A stretch of 57,379 nt of DNA from Chloroflexota bacterium (lineage in GTDB: Bacteria > Chloroflexota > Dehalococcoidia > Bin125): NCBI GenBank assembly GCA_009838735.1, contig VXQZ01000043.1, forward strand, positions 1 through 57,379, given 5' to 3'. The notes below the pieces were generated by a model that saw nothing but the letters and a program-made list of their open reading frames with translations, was not told where the DNA came from and ran no database searches. The stretch's first letter is position 1; each line of letters starts with the position of its first letter. Positions 26,157 through 34,866 of this stretch are shown here, piece after piece. A program made the translations under genes and the position numbers.

Positions 26157-26819
26157 TCATGCGTGCCAGATCGTCCCCTGGCAGACCTTGCCCCTCCACG
26201 ACTCCACAGACGTGACGAAGCGCCAGGCATCCGGCGCCGCATACTCAACCGTCAGTTCGGCTAGCCCGCCGAGTCGTCCAGCCGCCGCACGCTGTTCGAT
26301 GGTCTGGAACGTCTCGAATGAGCGCGGGGTCACCTTGCCGAACATGGGCATCGCGAATCCCGAATTGATCTGGCACACCATAATTCGATCCGCGTACTCG
26401 TCGACAAAGGCCCGAGTATCCAGGGTCAGGACGTCGTGGGCCGCATCCCGGTACGGGGAGGCGTTGAGCATGTGCATCAGGCGCTGCTCGGAGAGCCACA
26501 GAAACGTCCGGCGGTTGAGAAACTCGTACCACTGCTGAGGCGAAACGCCGTCCAATCCCTTCTCCAGGTGTTCGGGCGGCATCGGCCACTGGTCGCGGAT
26601 CACGGCGGTCCCATGTATCGGATGGCTGATCGGGACGCCCTTCGGACGCCACTGTGTTTCGATCTCCCGTCGCATCGGACCATGAATCTCGAACAAATCC
26701 AGCAGCGCCGACGTGCTCAGGAGCCCATGCTCACGTACGCTCCGCCAGCTTCCTGCCTCGGCCATGTGGAAGAGGCTTGGGTACAGCAAGACGAATTGGT
26801 CCAGCACGTCAGCCGTCAC
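26157..26819 (-). CDS. DUF7002-like protein
   Basis: This 220-residue soluble protein has the pattern LYPSLFHMAEAGSW...HGLLSTSALL, then HGTAVIRDQWPM, NRRTFLWLSEQRL and a tail with QINSGFAMP..GKVTPRSFETF, which I recognise as the DUF7002 family. The fold vaguely recalls ADP-ribosyltransferase-like proteins (His near the start, Arg/Tyr strand), but no function is shown. I placed the start at GTG 26819 because the long upstream frame includes the decanucleotide repeat and looks noncoding. Confidence 0.65.
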   Translation of the reverse strand: MTADVLDQFVLLYPSLFHMAEAGSWRSVREHGLLSTSALLDLFEIHGPMRREIETQWRPKGVPISHPIHGTAVIRDQWPMPPEHLEKGLDGVSPQQWYEFLNRRTFLWLSEQRLMHMLNASPYRDAAHDVLTLDTRAFVDEYADRIMVCQINSGFAMPMFGKVTPRSFETFQTIEQRAAAGRLGGLAELTVEYAAPDAWRFVTSVESWRGKVCQGTIWHA

Positions 26820-27162
26820 GGTCAGCAACTCCGATCCGCCGTGGCTCCACGGTCCCGATACGATAGAACAGATGAGCAGTAGCAGCGAGAGTGAATTCCA
26901 TGTCTCGACCAAGACCCGCCGCACAGAGCGAAACTCGCGGATCCACCCGGATTGTTTCTGAATTGGCCTATCGATTTCGAGCCAGCTCTGGACGAATCCA
27001 GACGAATCTGGACAAATCTGGACAAATCTGCACACCTGATCGCATGATCATCAGTCCAGGACGGGAGAACGCGCTAACACCGGCCGAATTCTCGCCCCGA
27101 TCTGTTCCGTCACCGTTTGCGAGACTCGACAGGCCTTAGCCTCAGGGAGCCAGCGCCTGGCC
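26820..27162. other. Intergenic region holding a tandem repeat
   Basis: This gap lies between the divergent DUF7002-like and CaiB genes. I see no gene in it. Its main feature is the 10-bp tandem repeat at 26991-27030. Confidence 0.5.
26991..27030. repeat. 10-bp tandem repeat, locus 2
   Basis: Four decamers, GACGAATCCA, GACGAATCTG, GACAAATCTG and GACAAATCTG, follow one another, with a weaker fifth unit before them at 26981. The unit AAATCTGGAC (in register) is the reverse complement of the unit at 42931-42970. Confidence 0.75.
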
Positions 27163-28395
27163 GTGGATGGAGTGCCCGTGTCCGAAGTCCAATCCAATCC
27201 GAAACCGCTCCTCAAGGGACTCAAAGTCGTGGAGATGGCGACCTGGCTGTTCGGTCCGATGAGCGCCTGCATCCTCAGTGAGATGGGCGCGGAAGTCGTC
27301 AAGGTCGAGTCCCATGAAGGCGATCCGATGCGCGGCCTGATTCACCGCCTGCACGACGGCGTCGACTGGGTCTTCGAGATTCCCAACCGCAACAAGCGCA
27401 GCGTGGCGCTCAACGTCCGAACGCCCGAGGGAATTGAAGCATTGCGGCGACTGCTGGCCGACGCCGACGTGTTCATCGTCAACCTGCGCCGCGGCGCGCT
27501 CGAACGGTTGGGCATTGACTATGCGTCGATCAAAGCGGACCATCCGCGTCTGATCTACGCGCACGCGACCGGCTACGGCACCGAAGGTCCCGACATCGAC
27601 CGCCCAGCCTTCGACGAGCTGGCTTACTGGGCCCGCGGCGGATTCATGGAGACGCTCGGTCCGCCCGACAGCGAGCCGATTCGGCTGGTCGGAGCAATGG
27701 GCGATCTGCCCAGCGCGATGAACCTCTCGACCGCGATCTTCGCCGCGCTCTACCAGCGCGAACTGACCGGCGAGGGACAATTCGTCACCTGCTCGCTCTA
27801 TGGCGGTGGGATCTGGGCCAACGGCTTCGCCATCCAGGGCGCGCTGGCGACCGGCGAGAACTTCCCTCGCAGCGACCGGTACAGCGCCTTCAATCCGCTC
27901 TACAACTCGTACCGCTCGTCCGATGGCAAGTGGATGCAGCTTGCGATGATCCAGGAGGAGCGGTTCTGGGGGCCGTTCGCCGAGGCCATCGGTCAGCCGA
28001 TCTTGACTGAGGATCTGCGCTTTGCCGAGGCCTCGGTGCGCCGCAAGCACATTCGCGAAGCGGTTGAGGTAATCGAGCGGCGCATCGGAGAGGAACCCCG
28101 CGATCACTGGGCCGCAATCTTCGACGCCAGGGACTTCCCCTGGGCGCCGGCGGCGGACTCCGTCGAGATTGCCAATGATCCACAGGCGGCCGCCAACGGC
28201 TACGTGCGTACGATGCAGCATCGGACCGCGGGAGACTTCAAGATCTTCGGCCTGCCCTTCCAGCTCGAGCAGGCCCCAACCGAAACGCACAGCAGCGCCC
28301 CGGAACTCGGTGAACACACCGAGGTTGTCCTGGAAGAGCTCGGCTACAACTGGAACGAGATCGCCGCAATGAAACAATCGGGCGTGATTCCCTAG
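27163..28395 (+). CDS. CaiB/BaiF family CoA-transferase (2)
   Basis: This 410-residue protein has the class III CoA-transferase landmarks LLKGLKVVEMATW, GAEVVKVESHEGDP, NRNKRSVALNV and NLRRGALERLGIDY. The catalytic Asp is probably in RPAFDELAYWARGG. Three GTG codons (27163, 27172, 27178) are possible starts; GGAG at 27169 favours the last. It lies 16 bases before an amidohydrolase, suggesting an operon for activating and degrading a carboxylic acid. Confidence 0.9.
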   Translation: MDGVPVSEVQSNPKPLLKGLKVVEMATWLFGPMSACILSEMGAEVVKVESHEGDPMRGLIHRLHDGVDWVFEIPNRNKRSVALNVRTPEGIEALRRLLADADVFIVNLRRGALERLGIDYASIKADHPRLIYAHATGYGTEGPDIDRPAFDELAYWARGGFMETLGPPDSEPIRLVGAMGDLPSAMNLSTAIFAALYQRELTGEGQFVTCSLYGGGIWANGFAIQGALATGENFPRSDRYSAFNPLYNSYRSSDGKWMQLAMIQEERFWGPFAEAIGQPILTEDLRFAEASVRRKHIREAVEVIERRIGEEPRDHWAAIFDARDFPWAPAADSVEIANDPQAAANGYVRTMQHRTAGDFKIFGLPFQLEQAPTETHSSAPELGEHTEVVLEELGYNWNEIAAMKQSGVIP

Positions 28396-28411
28396 GGACG
28401 GCGGAGAAGAA

Positions 28412-29299
28412 ATGCCAGAAATCATCGACTTCCGAGTCACTCTGCCGCCGCGCGAGTATGCAGATCCGTCGGGCGACGGCGACGAACGTTTCAGCGACCG
28501 CGACTACCTGGCCAACTACAACCGCATCTACACCCGAGAGCGCGGCGGCGGCGCCGACGCCCAGGCGATGGTCGCTGCGATTGCGGAGGCAGGCATCGAC
28601 CGCGCCGTGCTCCAGGCCGAGTGGGCGGCCGGCGACTATCGCGCCATGAACGACGCCGTGCATCGAATCGTGGCGGGGCATCCGGACGTGCTCACCGGCT
28701 ACGTCACCGTCAATCCGGCCGCCGGCGACAACATGGCGGCGGTTGTGGAAGAGGAAGTCCGCGAGCGCGGCGCAACGGGCGTCAACCTGCAGCCGTTCTC
28801 GTACCGGGTGACGGCCAACGACAAGCGCTTCTATCCGCTCTACTCCAAGTGCCAGGAACTCGGCGTTCCGGTCACGATTCACTCGTCGATCAACTTTTCC
28901 AATGACCGCTCGATCGCATACGGCCGTCCGTTGGTACTCGATGAGATCGCCTGCGATTTCCCCGACCTGACGATTGTCGCCAATCATGGTGGTTGGCCCT
29001 GGGTCAACGAACTGGTCGCAGTGGCCTGGAAGCACGCCAACGTCTACATCGAGATCGGTGCGGTCGCGCCCAAGTACATCGGCACGCCAGGCACCGGCTG
29101 GGAGACTCTGCTGCACTACGGCAACACGTCGCTGCTCAGCGACCGCGTCCTCTTCGCCACCGACAACATGATCCCGTATCAGCGCGCCGTGTCGGAGCTG
29201 CAGGAACTCCCGCTCAAGGATCACGTCAAGGAAGGCTGGCTCGGCGGGAATGCCGCGCGATTGCTGGCTCAGGTGGAGGATCGCCTGGCTGCTGGCTGA
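28412..29299 (+). CDS. Amidohydrolase 2 family protein (1)
   Basis: This 295-residue TIM-barrel metal hydrolase or decarboxylase belongs to the Amidohydro_2 group, which includes ACMSD and 4-oxalomesaconate hydratase. Visible motifs are VNLQPFSYR, TIHSS, ANHGGWPWVNE and the late Asp in LFATDNMIPY. The usual N-terminal HxH is replaced by DFRVTLPPRE, so metal binding may differ. It is 16 bases downstream of the CaiB gene. Confidence 0.85.
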   Translation: MPEIIDFRVTLPPREYADPSGDGDERFSDRDYLANYNRIYTRERGGGADAQAMVAAIAEAGIDRAVLQAEWAAGDYRAMNDAVHRIVAGHPDVLTGYVTVNPAAGDNMAAVVEEEVRERGATGVNLQPFSYRVTANDKRFYPLYSKCQELGVPVTIHSSINFSNDRSIAYGRPLVLDEIACDFPDLTIVANHGGWPWVNELVAVAWKHANVYIEIGAVAPKYIGTPGTGWETLLHYGNTSLLSDRVLFATDNMIPYQRAVSELQELPLKDHVKEGWLGGNAARLLAQVEDRLAAG

Positions 29300-29349
29300 T
29301 GTCCACCGGGCATCCCAGGCCAGACGCTCGGTACCATGGCTCATAAGCC

Positions 29350-29841
29350 GTGAAATCGAGAATGGCCCACTTCGTTCGCCGGACAGTCGGCCTTGGCGCC
29401 CTATCAGTCCTTGTGCTCGTGACCATCCTGTTGATCGCGGCCTGTGGCGGTGGAGACGAAGAAGACTACGCCGCGTCGCAGTCCCACGATGCGCACGAGT
29501 CAGCCCCAACTGCGGTGCTGGCGGGCGAGCATTCAGAAACCGGACTCGCAGGCAAGAAGCTGTTCGCGGCCAACTGCACACAGTGCCACGGCGAGAACGC
29601 GATAGGGACCAACCAGGGCCCGCCGCTGGTCCATCAGATCTATGAACCGGGGCATCACGGCAACGCTAGTTTCGTGATCGCCGTCGCGCGGGGCGTCCGG
29701 GCGCATCACTGGGATTTCGGCAACATGCCGGCGATCCCGGATCTGTCCATCGATGAGATCAACCAGGTCATCTGCTTCGTGCGAGAGTTGCAACTGGCGA
29801 ACGACATCATTGACGAGATCCCAGCCGCCACTCCGTGCTAG
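29350..29841 (+). CDS. Lipoprotein c-type cytochrome
   Basis: This 163-residue protein begins with a basic N-terminus and hydrophobic segment ending in LLIAACGG, a lipobox with the lipidated Cys near residue 32. The haem-binding CTQCH motif follows, and GNMPAI supplies the distal Met ligand. A cytochrome c of this size is a membrane-anchored electron carrier outside the cell membrane. The start may be GTG 29350 or ATG 29362. It could serve the oxidative enzymes of the region or respiration generally. Confidence 0.87.
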   Translation: MKSRMAHFVRRTVGLGALSVLVLVTILLIAACGGGDEEDYAASQSHDAHESAPTAVLAGEHSETGLAGKKLFAANCTQCHGENAIGTNQGPPLVHQIYEPGHHGNASFVIAVARGVRAHHWDFGNMPAIPDLSIDEINQVICFVRELQLANDIIDEIPAATPC

Positions 29842-29847
29842 GCAGTC

Positions 29848-31047
29848 CTAGCTGACGACGCCGGTTTCTTTGAGCCTGGCGATTTCCTGCGGAGCACAGC
29901 CAATCTCTTCCAGCAGCGAGTCGGTGTCCTGACCCAGCTCCGGAGCCAGGCTTTTGACCCGGCCCTGCACGCCATTGGCGCGGATTGGTGATCCCACCGT
30001 GGTCAGCGTGCCGAAGCGCTCATCTTCGTACTGGACGATGTACTCGTTGGCGGCCGCCTGATCGTCCTCGGCGATCATCGGATAGTCCTGGATCAACGTG
30101 CTGGGTACCTCTTCCGCGTCGAAGCGGGCCGGCCACTCGGCGGCGGGACGGGTGGCGATGGTCGTGGCGACCTCACCTCGCAGTGCTTCCAGGTTGGCGT
30201 TGCGATCGCCGAGGGTGCTGAACCGCTCGTCAGTGACCAGGTCTTCTCGCTCGAGCGCTCGGCACATCGGGACCCAGCGATCGGTGATGTAGCCGACGAA
30301 GAGCCAGTCGTCGTCGGAGCCCTGGGCTTGGAGCGTGAACATGTTCGAGATCGGCATGTTGCGCGCCGAAGGCACGATGTTGCCGTTGGCGATCGCGTTG
30401 ATCGCGGGCGCCCGACCCCAGATCTGGCTGCCATAGAGAGAGGTCTGCACGAGCTGTCCCTCGCCGGTACGTTCGCGCGCGACCAGGGCACTGGCGATCG
30501 CGAAGGCGAAAATCATGCCGCCGGTCTGGTCGGGGTCAGGCGCGGCCACTTGCGAGAACGGCGTGACACCATTCTCGCCGCGAACGCCGTTGGGCCACAT
30601 CCCGCCGCCTGCCGCGCCGGCGACCGAGGCCCACGACGTGGCGTTGGCTCGCGGCCCCTTTGGGCCAAATCCGCTCGCGCTCGCGTACACCAGCTTCGGG
30701 TTTTGCGCTTGTAGGTCGTCCCAACCGAGCCCGAGCCGATTCATCACGCCGGGCTTGAAGTTCTCGGTGACGACGTCGACGCGTTTGACCAGTTCGTGTA
30801 TCAGGTCACGGCCTTCGTCCGAGCGCAAATCGACGGCGATGCTGCGCTTGCCGCGGTGGTGAGTGTGGAAGTACTGCGAGAATCCGTCTTCGCGCTTGGC
30901 GACGTGACGCGACGGGTCGCCGACTTTGAGGCGTTCCACCTTAATCACTTCAGCCCCCAGGTCGGACATCAACACCGTCGCCGATGGTCCCTGCTGAAAC
31001 TGGGTGAAGTCGAGCACGCGAATGCCGTCGAGCAGTGGGCGGGTCAT
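29848..31047 (-). CDS. CaiB/BaiF family CoA-transferase (3)
   Basis: This 399-residue class III CoA-transferase has LLDGIRVLDFTQFQQGP, GAEVIKVERLKVGDP, HHRGKRSIAVDL and ENFKPGVMNRLGLG. It is divergent from the enolase-superfamily gene at 31128 with 80 bases between starts, so the two may be co-regulated. The substrate is unknown. Confidence 0.9.
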   Translation of the reverse strand: MTRPLLDGIRVLDFTQFQQGPSATVLMSDLGAEVIKVERLKVGDPSRHVAKREDGFSQYFHTHHRGKRSIAVDLRSDEGRDLIHELVKRVDVVTENFKPGVMNRLGLGWDDLQAQNPKLVYASASGFGPKGPRANATSWASVAGAAGGGMWPNGVRGENGVTPFSQVAAPDPDQTGGMIFAFAIASALVARERTGEGQLVQTSLYGSQIWGRAPAINAIANGNIVPSARNMPISNMFTLQAQGSDDDWLFVGYITDRWVPMCRALEREDLVTDERFSTLGDRNANLEALRGEVATTIATRPAAEWPARFDAEEVPSTLIQDYPMIAEDDQAAANEYIVQYEDERFGTLTTVGSPIRANGVQGRVKSLAPELGQDTDSLLEEIGCAPQEIARLKETGVVS

Positions 31048-31127
31048 GGTTGAAGCCTCCGGAACACGGTTCAGATACTGCGAATATACGCGCCGTTAGT
31101 CTCTCTTGACGTGGAGAGGTCACCGCT

Positions 31128-32234
31128 ATGCAAATCACCGACATCACCTGTACCCCGCTGACGATTGGCAAGAGCCTGCTGCGGATCATCACCAACGCCG
31201 GCGTCGAGGGTTGGGCGGAGGTACCGGGCGGCAACTACAACCTGAACTCGAAGGCTGCTGTGTTCGACGCCTACCTGGAGACCGACATCAAACGGGCTCT
31301 GCTGGGCGAGGACCCGCTGCTGATCGACCGGCATTGGGAGACGCTGGCTCTGGGCCGAGGCGAGCGGATGTACAAGTTGCCCGGTTGGGTCGTAGGAATT
31401 ATGGATGTCGCGTTGTGGGATTTGATGGGCAAGGAGACCGGCCTGCCGGTGCACAAGCTGATGGGGGGCGCGCGGCGCACCGACATCCCGCTCTACTGGA
31501 GCACAGGCTCGGGCTGGCGAATGCAGCCCGACGAGATGCTGGAGTTGGTCCGAGAGGGCAAGGAGAAGGGTTATGAGTCCTTCAAGATCCGCATGGACTG
31601 GCGCGGCTGGCGACAGGACATCGACCCCGAGAAAGACTTCCTGATCTTCAAACTCGTCCGCGAGTACCTCGACGAAGGCCAGTATCTCGGCTTCGACGCC
31701 AACAACGGCTACTCGGTCTCAACCGCGATCCAGCAGGGTCGCCGATTTGAGGAACTCGGCATCGACCACTTCGAGGAGCCAATCCCGCATTACGATCTGC
31801 CGGGCCTGAAGCAGATCTCCGATGCTCTGGACGTCGCCGTTTCGGCCGGTGAGCAGGACGCCTTTCGCTGGTGGTTCGAGCACCTGATCCTGCTGGGCGA
31901 TATCGACATCCTCCAGCCGGACATCCTCAACGCCGGCGGCCCCAGCGAGGTCAAACGGATCTTCGACATGGCGACGGTGTTGAACAAGCCGGTGATGCCG
32001 CACAGTCCCCAGGCCGGGATCAACTCGATGGCTTCGCTGCACGTCTACGCGACGGTGCAGAACGCGACTCGACCGCACGAGTACTCGGAAGAGTTTTCCG
32101 GACCGATCGACGATGTGGCCGATCTGTACGGAGAGTCGGTCGTTCCCAGGAACGGCCGCATCCAGCTCAGCAACAACCCCGGCTACGGGATCGAACTGAA
32201 TGAAGCGGCAGTGGAGCGGTTGACGCTGCGCTAG
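31128..32234 (+). CDS. Mandelate racemase/muconate lactonizing family enzyme
   Basis: This enolase-superfamily member abstracts a proton alpha to a carboxylate. Metal ligands are Asp190 (GFDANNG), Glu216 (FEEP) and Glu242 (AGEQD); Asp265 and His292 form the usual base pair of the MR subgroup, and KIR at 153-155 is in the position of the KxK motif. The Lys-x-Arg variant differs from mandelate racemase itself. Likely activity is dehydration of a sugar acid, but the substrate is not determined. The stop interlocks with that of the vapC gene. Confidence 0.9.
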   Translation: MQITDITCTPLTIGKSLLRIITNAGVEGWAEVPGGNYNLNSKAAVFDAYLETDIKRALLGEDPLLIDRHWETLALGRGERMYKLPGWVVGIMDVALWDLMGKETGLPVHKLMGGARRTDIPLYWSTGSGWRMQPDEMLELVREGKEKGYESFKIRMDWRGWRQDIDPEKDFLIFKLVREYLDEGQYLGFDANNGYSVSTAIQQGRRFEELGIDHFEEPIPHYDLPGLKQISDALDVAVSAGEQDAFRWWFEHLILLGDIDILQPDILNAGGPSEVKRIFDMATVLNKPVMPHSPQAGINSMASLHVYATVQNATRPHEYSEEFSGPIDDVADLYGESVVPRNGRIQLSNNPGYGIELNEAAVERLTLR

Positions 32235-32656
32235 CTGATCTCGTACTCCCACGGATTGATGAAATCGGCCGCAAGCTTTTCGAAGTCGTGGACGTTACGC
32301 GTAGCGACGGTCAGGTCGTGGATGGCAGCTGTACCCGCGATGAGCGTGTCTCCCAGGGCGACGCTGAGACCCGAGCGACGAGATCTGGCCCTGAACCGAG
32401 CGGCTCGCTCAGCAGCCAACCGTTCGACAGGCAATATTCGATCCTGATAGAGCGTCACGAAGTCGATGTGCGCGGCACGTCTTTCGTCACGCCGTCGGCC
32501 TGGCGGAAGCAATCTCAACCCGAACTCCAACTCGTGTATCACGATGGAACACAGCCAGAGGTCTGAGTTCCCCGCCATGAAAGCAGCGACGTTCGGATTG
32601 GGATTGCTCTTCGTGGTCTCGGAGACGACGTTGGTATCGAGCAGATAGCTGCTCAT
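32231..32656 (-). CDS. VapC-type PIN-domain toxin
   Basis: This 141-residue RNase toxin has the PIN acid residues Asp7 in YLLDTNVVSE, Glu in IHELEFGL and Asp in LGDTLIAGTA. It is in the FitB/VapC group. Its ATG overlaps the stop of the antitoxin gene (ATGA at 32653), the usual toxin-antitoxin arrangement. It cleaves RNA when free of antitoxin. Confidence 0.88.
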   Translation of the reverse strand: MSSYLLDTNVVSETTKSNPNPNVAAFMAGNSDLWLCSIVIHELEFGLRLLPPGRRRDERRAAHIDFVTLYQDRILPVERLAAERAARFRARSRRSGLSVALGDTLIAGTAAIHDLTVATRNVHDFEKLAADFINPWEYEIS

Positions 32657-32982
32657 TTCACATCCTCGTCGTCCGTCCACTCCTCATCCGTCGCGTAGTC
32701 GACGAATGGAATAGGCCGCTCCAATCCTCGCTCATAAGGCCCGTCGGAGTAGATGTCTCGCGGCATTCTTTCGAGGAGATACCTTCCCATCGGCATCCGC
32801 TCTTCCGAAACTTCACGTTGTTCGGATTCGCTCTCTGGCACGATCACAAATGATTTGCGGACACCGATCCGTTGCGGTCCTTCGCTTTCTGCGAGACGCA
32901 GGATCTCGGAAAGCCTGGCCTTCGCCTCGGCGATCGTCCAGACCTTGCCTTGTGTAACGTCGTCCAGGTGCTGAGTAGCCAT
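32653..32982 (-). CDS. Phd/YefM-type antitoxin partner of VapC
   Basis: The 109-residue protein starts with a DNA-binding domain typical of Phd/YefM antitoxins (VWTIAEAKARLSEILRLAESEGPQRI pattern) and ends in an acidic tail that would wrap the toxin. It has a strong AAGGAGG ribosome-binding site. Just upstream is a perfect palindrome that should be its own operator. Confidence 0.85.
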   Translation of the reverse strand: MATQHLDDVTQGKVWTIAEAKARLSEILRLAESEGPQRIGVRKSFVIVPESESEQREVSEERMPMGRYLLERMPRDIYSDGPYERGLERPIPFVDYATDEEWTDDEDVK

Positions 32983-33000
32983 TGACGCCTCCTTGCCAAT

Positions 33001-33014
33001 CTAGTCTAGACTAG
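33001..33014. promoter_or_regulatory. Perfect 14-bp palindrome, probable vapBC operator
   Basis: CTAGTCTAGACTAG is self-complementary and lies 18 bp upstream of the antitoxin start. It may overlap the promoter -10 region. This position and symmetry fit antitoxin autoregulation; binding is inferred. CTAG is normally rare in bacterial DNA, yet it occurs twice here. Confidence 0.6.
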
Positions 33015-33049
33015 TCCATAATCTTCAGCGCACAAAATCACGGACCAAC

Positions 33050-33075
33050 AAGCCCCGACCCGAAGGCCGGGGCCT
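33050..33075 (-). terminator. Terminator-like hairpin after the BVMO gene
   Basis: Read on the minus strand, a GC-rich stem of about 9 bp with one mismatch closes a UUCG tetraloop and is followed by a weak U-rich stretch (TTGTT). It lies 25 bases past the BVMO stop codon. Confidence 0.5.
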
Positions 33076-33100
33076 GATAACAAAGGGACTGCAGAGTTGC

Positions 33101-34744
33101 CTAGTCGGCCAGGACGGGCTCGTTGGCTTCGCTCTGGATGAAGCCGGGGTAGTCGGTGCTGGCGATCTCTTCGCAGCGCTCGCGGTAGACCCCCACGCCG
33201 CCGGCGTAGGGCATGAAGACCCTGGGCTTGCCGGGGATGTTGGCGCCCAGGTACCAGGAGTCGGCCAGCATGTACATCGTCTGCTCGGCGACATCGTTGA
33301 CGTGCTGGACCCATTCTTCTTCGGCCTCGGGAGTGACATCGACCGTGTCGACATCGCGCTCGCTGAGGTACTCGATGAAGTCAGACACCCACTCGACGTG
33401 CTGCTCGATCGAAACCGGCATGTTGCTCAGCACCGAGGGTGAACCGGGGCCGGTGATCATGAACATGTTGGGGAACTCGGTCGTGGCGATCCCGAGGTAG
33501 GTCTTGGGTCCCTCGCTCCACTTGTCCTTCAGGGCGACGCCATTGCGGCCCTTGAAGTCGATGTTGAAGAACGTGCCGGTCATCGCGTCGTAACCGGTGG
33601 CGAAGACGATGACGTCGAACTCGTACTCCTGGCCGTCGGCCGTGCGCAGACCGGTCGAGGTGATCTCCTCAATCGGGAAGTGTCGGATGTCGACCAGGTC
33701 GACGTTGTCGCGGTTGTAGGTGTCGAAGTAGTTGGTGTCGATCAGCGCGCGCTTGGAGCCGAACGGGTGATCGCGGGGGAGCAGTTTCTCTGCGGTTAGC
33801 GGATCCTTGACGATCTCTCGGATCTTGCTGCGGATGAACTCGGAGGCAGTGTCGTTGGCGCGGCGGTCGACGGCGATGTCGCCGTAAGACTGGAAGAGGA
33901 AGCGGAAACCGCCGACCTCCCAGAGTTCTTCAAACTTGGCCCGTCGTTCTTCATCGGAGACGTCGAGGGCCGATTCCTCGGTGAACTCGACGGGGAAGCC
34001 GGCGAAGGATTCCTTCGACTTCTGCATGATCTCGGTGTAGTTGGCCTTGACCTCGCGCAGGAACTCCTGATCAACGTTCTCGTGCCGCGCCGGAATTGTG
34101 TACTGCGGCGTGCGCTGGAACACGGTCAGGTGATCGGACTCGCGGGCGATCACCGGGATCGACTGGACGCCGCTCGAACCGGTGCCGATTACGGCCACGC
34201 GCTTGCCAGCAAAGTCGACGCCCTCGTGCGGCCAGGCGCCGGTGTGGTGCCAGTCACCCTGGAACGAGTCGAGTCCCGGAATCTGCGGGATCTGCCCGGT
34301 CGAGATGCAGCCAATCGCCGTGACCACGTACTTGGCCGAGACGCGGTCGCCCTGGTCTGTCTCGACGTCCCAGAGGCCGGTGTCGTCGTTGAAGTGCGCC
34401 GCAGTCACGCTGGTATTGAACTGGATGCCGCTGCGCAGGTCGAAGCGGTCGGCGACGTGGTTGAGATACTCGAGGATCTCCGGCTGCTCGGGATACTTCC
34501 CGCTCCAGTTCCATTCCTGCAGCAGGTCGTCGTCGAAGGAGAAGCAGTAGATGTAGCTCTCCGAGTCGCAGCGCGCGCCGGGATAACGGTTCCAGAACCA
34601 GGTACCGCCGACGCCGCTGCCGCGCTCGTAGACCTGCGTCGTCATGCCGAGGTCGTCACGCAGCTTCTTCAGCATGTACATGCCGGCGAAACCGGCCCCG
34701 ATCACAACGACATCGACTTGCTCGGTTGCGGTGGTCTCTGACAT
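33101..34744 (-). CDS. Baeyer-Villiger monooxygenase (flavoprotein, CHMO-like)
   Basis: This FAD/NADPH enzyme inserts oxygen next to a ketone to give an ester or lactone. It has the N-terminal FAD loop VIGAGFAGMYML, the BVMO fingerprint FQGDWHHTGAWP, the NADPH loop VIGTGSSGVQ, and a late ATGYD. The start at 34744 has GGAGAGAAG upstream; the extra 21 upstream codons look noncoding. Length (547 residues) fits cyclohexanone and steroid monooxygenase types. It could cleave a cyclic or steroidal ketone, but the substrate is not predictable. Confidence 0.92.
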   Translation of the reverse strand: MSETTATEQVDVVVIGAGFAGMYMLKKLRDDLGMTTQVYERGSGVGGTWFWNRYPGARCDSESYIYCFSFDDDLLQEWNWSGKYPEQPEILEYLNHVADRFDLRSGIQFNTSVTAAHFNDDTGLWDVETDQGDRVSAKYVVTAIGCISTGQIPQIPGLDSFQGDWHHTGAWPHEGVDFAGKRVAVIGTGSSGVQSIPVIARESDHLTVFQRTPQYTIPARHENVDQEFLREVKANYTEIMQKSKESFAGFPVEFTEESALDVSDEERRAKFEELWEVGGFRFLFQSYGDIAVDRRANDTASEFIRSKIREIVKDPLTAEKLLPRDHPFGSKRALIDTNYFDTYNRDNVDLVDIRHFPIEEITSTGLRTADGQEYEFDVIVFATGYDAMTGTFFNIDFKGRNGVALKDKWSEGPKTYLGIATTEFPNMFMITGPGSPSVLSNMPVSIEQHVEWVSDFIEYLSERDVDTVDVTPEAEEEWVQHVNDVAEQTMYMLADSWYLGANIPGKPRVFMPYAGGVGVYRERCEEIASTDYPGFIQSEANEPVLAD

Positions 34745-34866
34745 CTTCGTTCTTCTCTCCGACTGGGACGCATTGACGCCCCGGGGCTCTGAATGACGTC
34801 GTCGCAAGGCTCAGACGTGGGACCTGCAGACGATCGTTCCGATCAGCAGGATTCTACTACCTTCGA

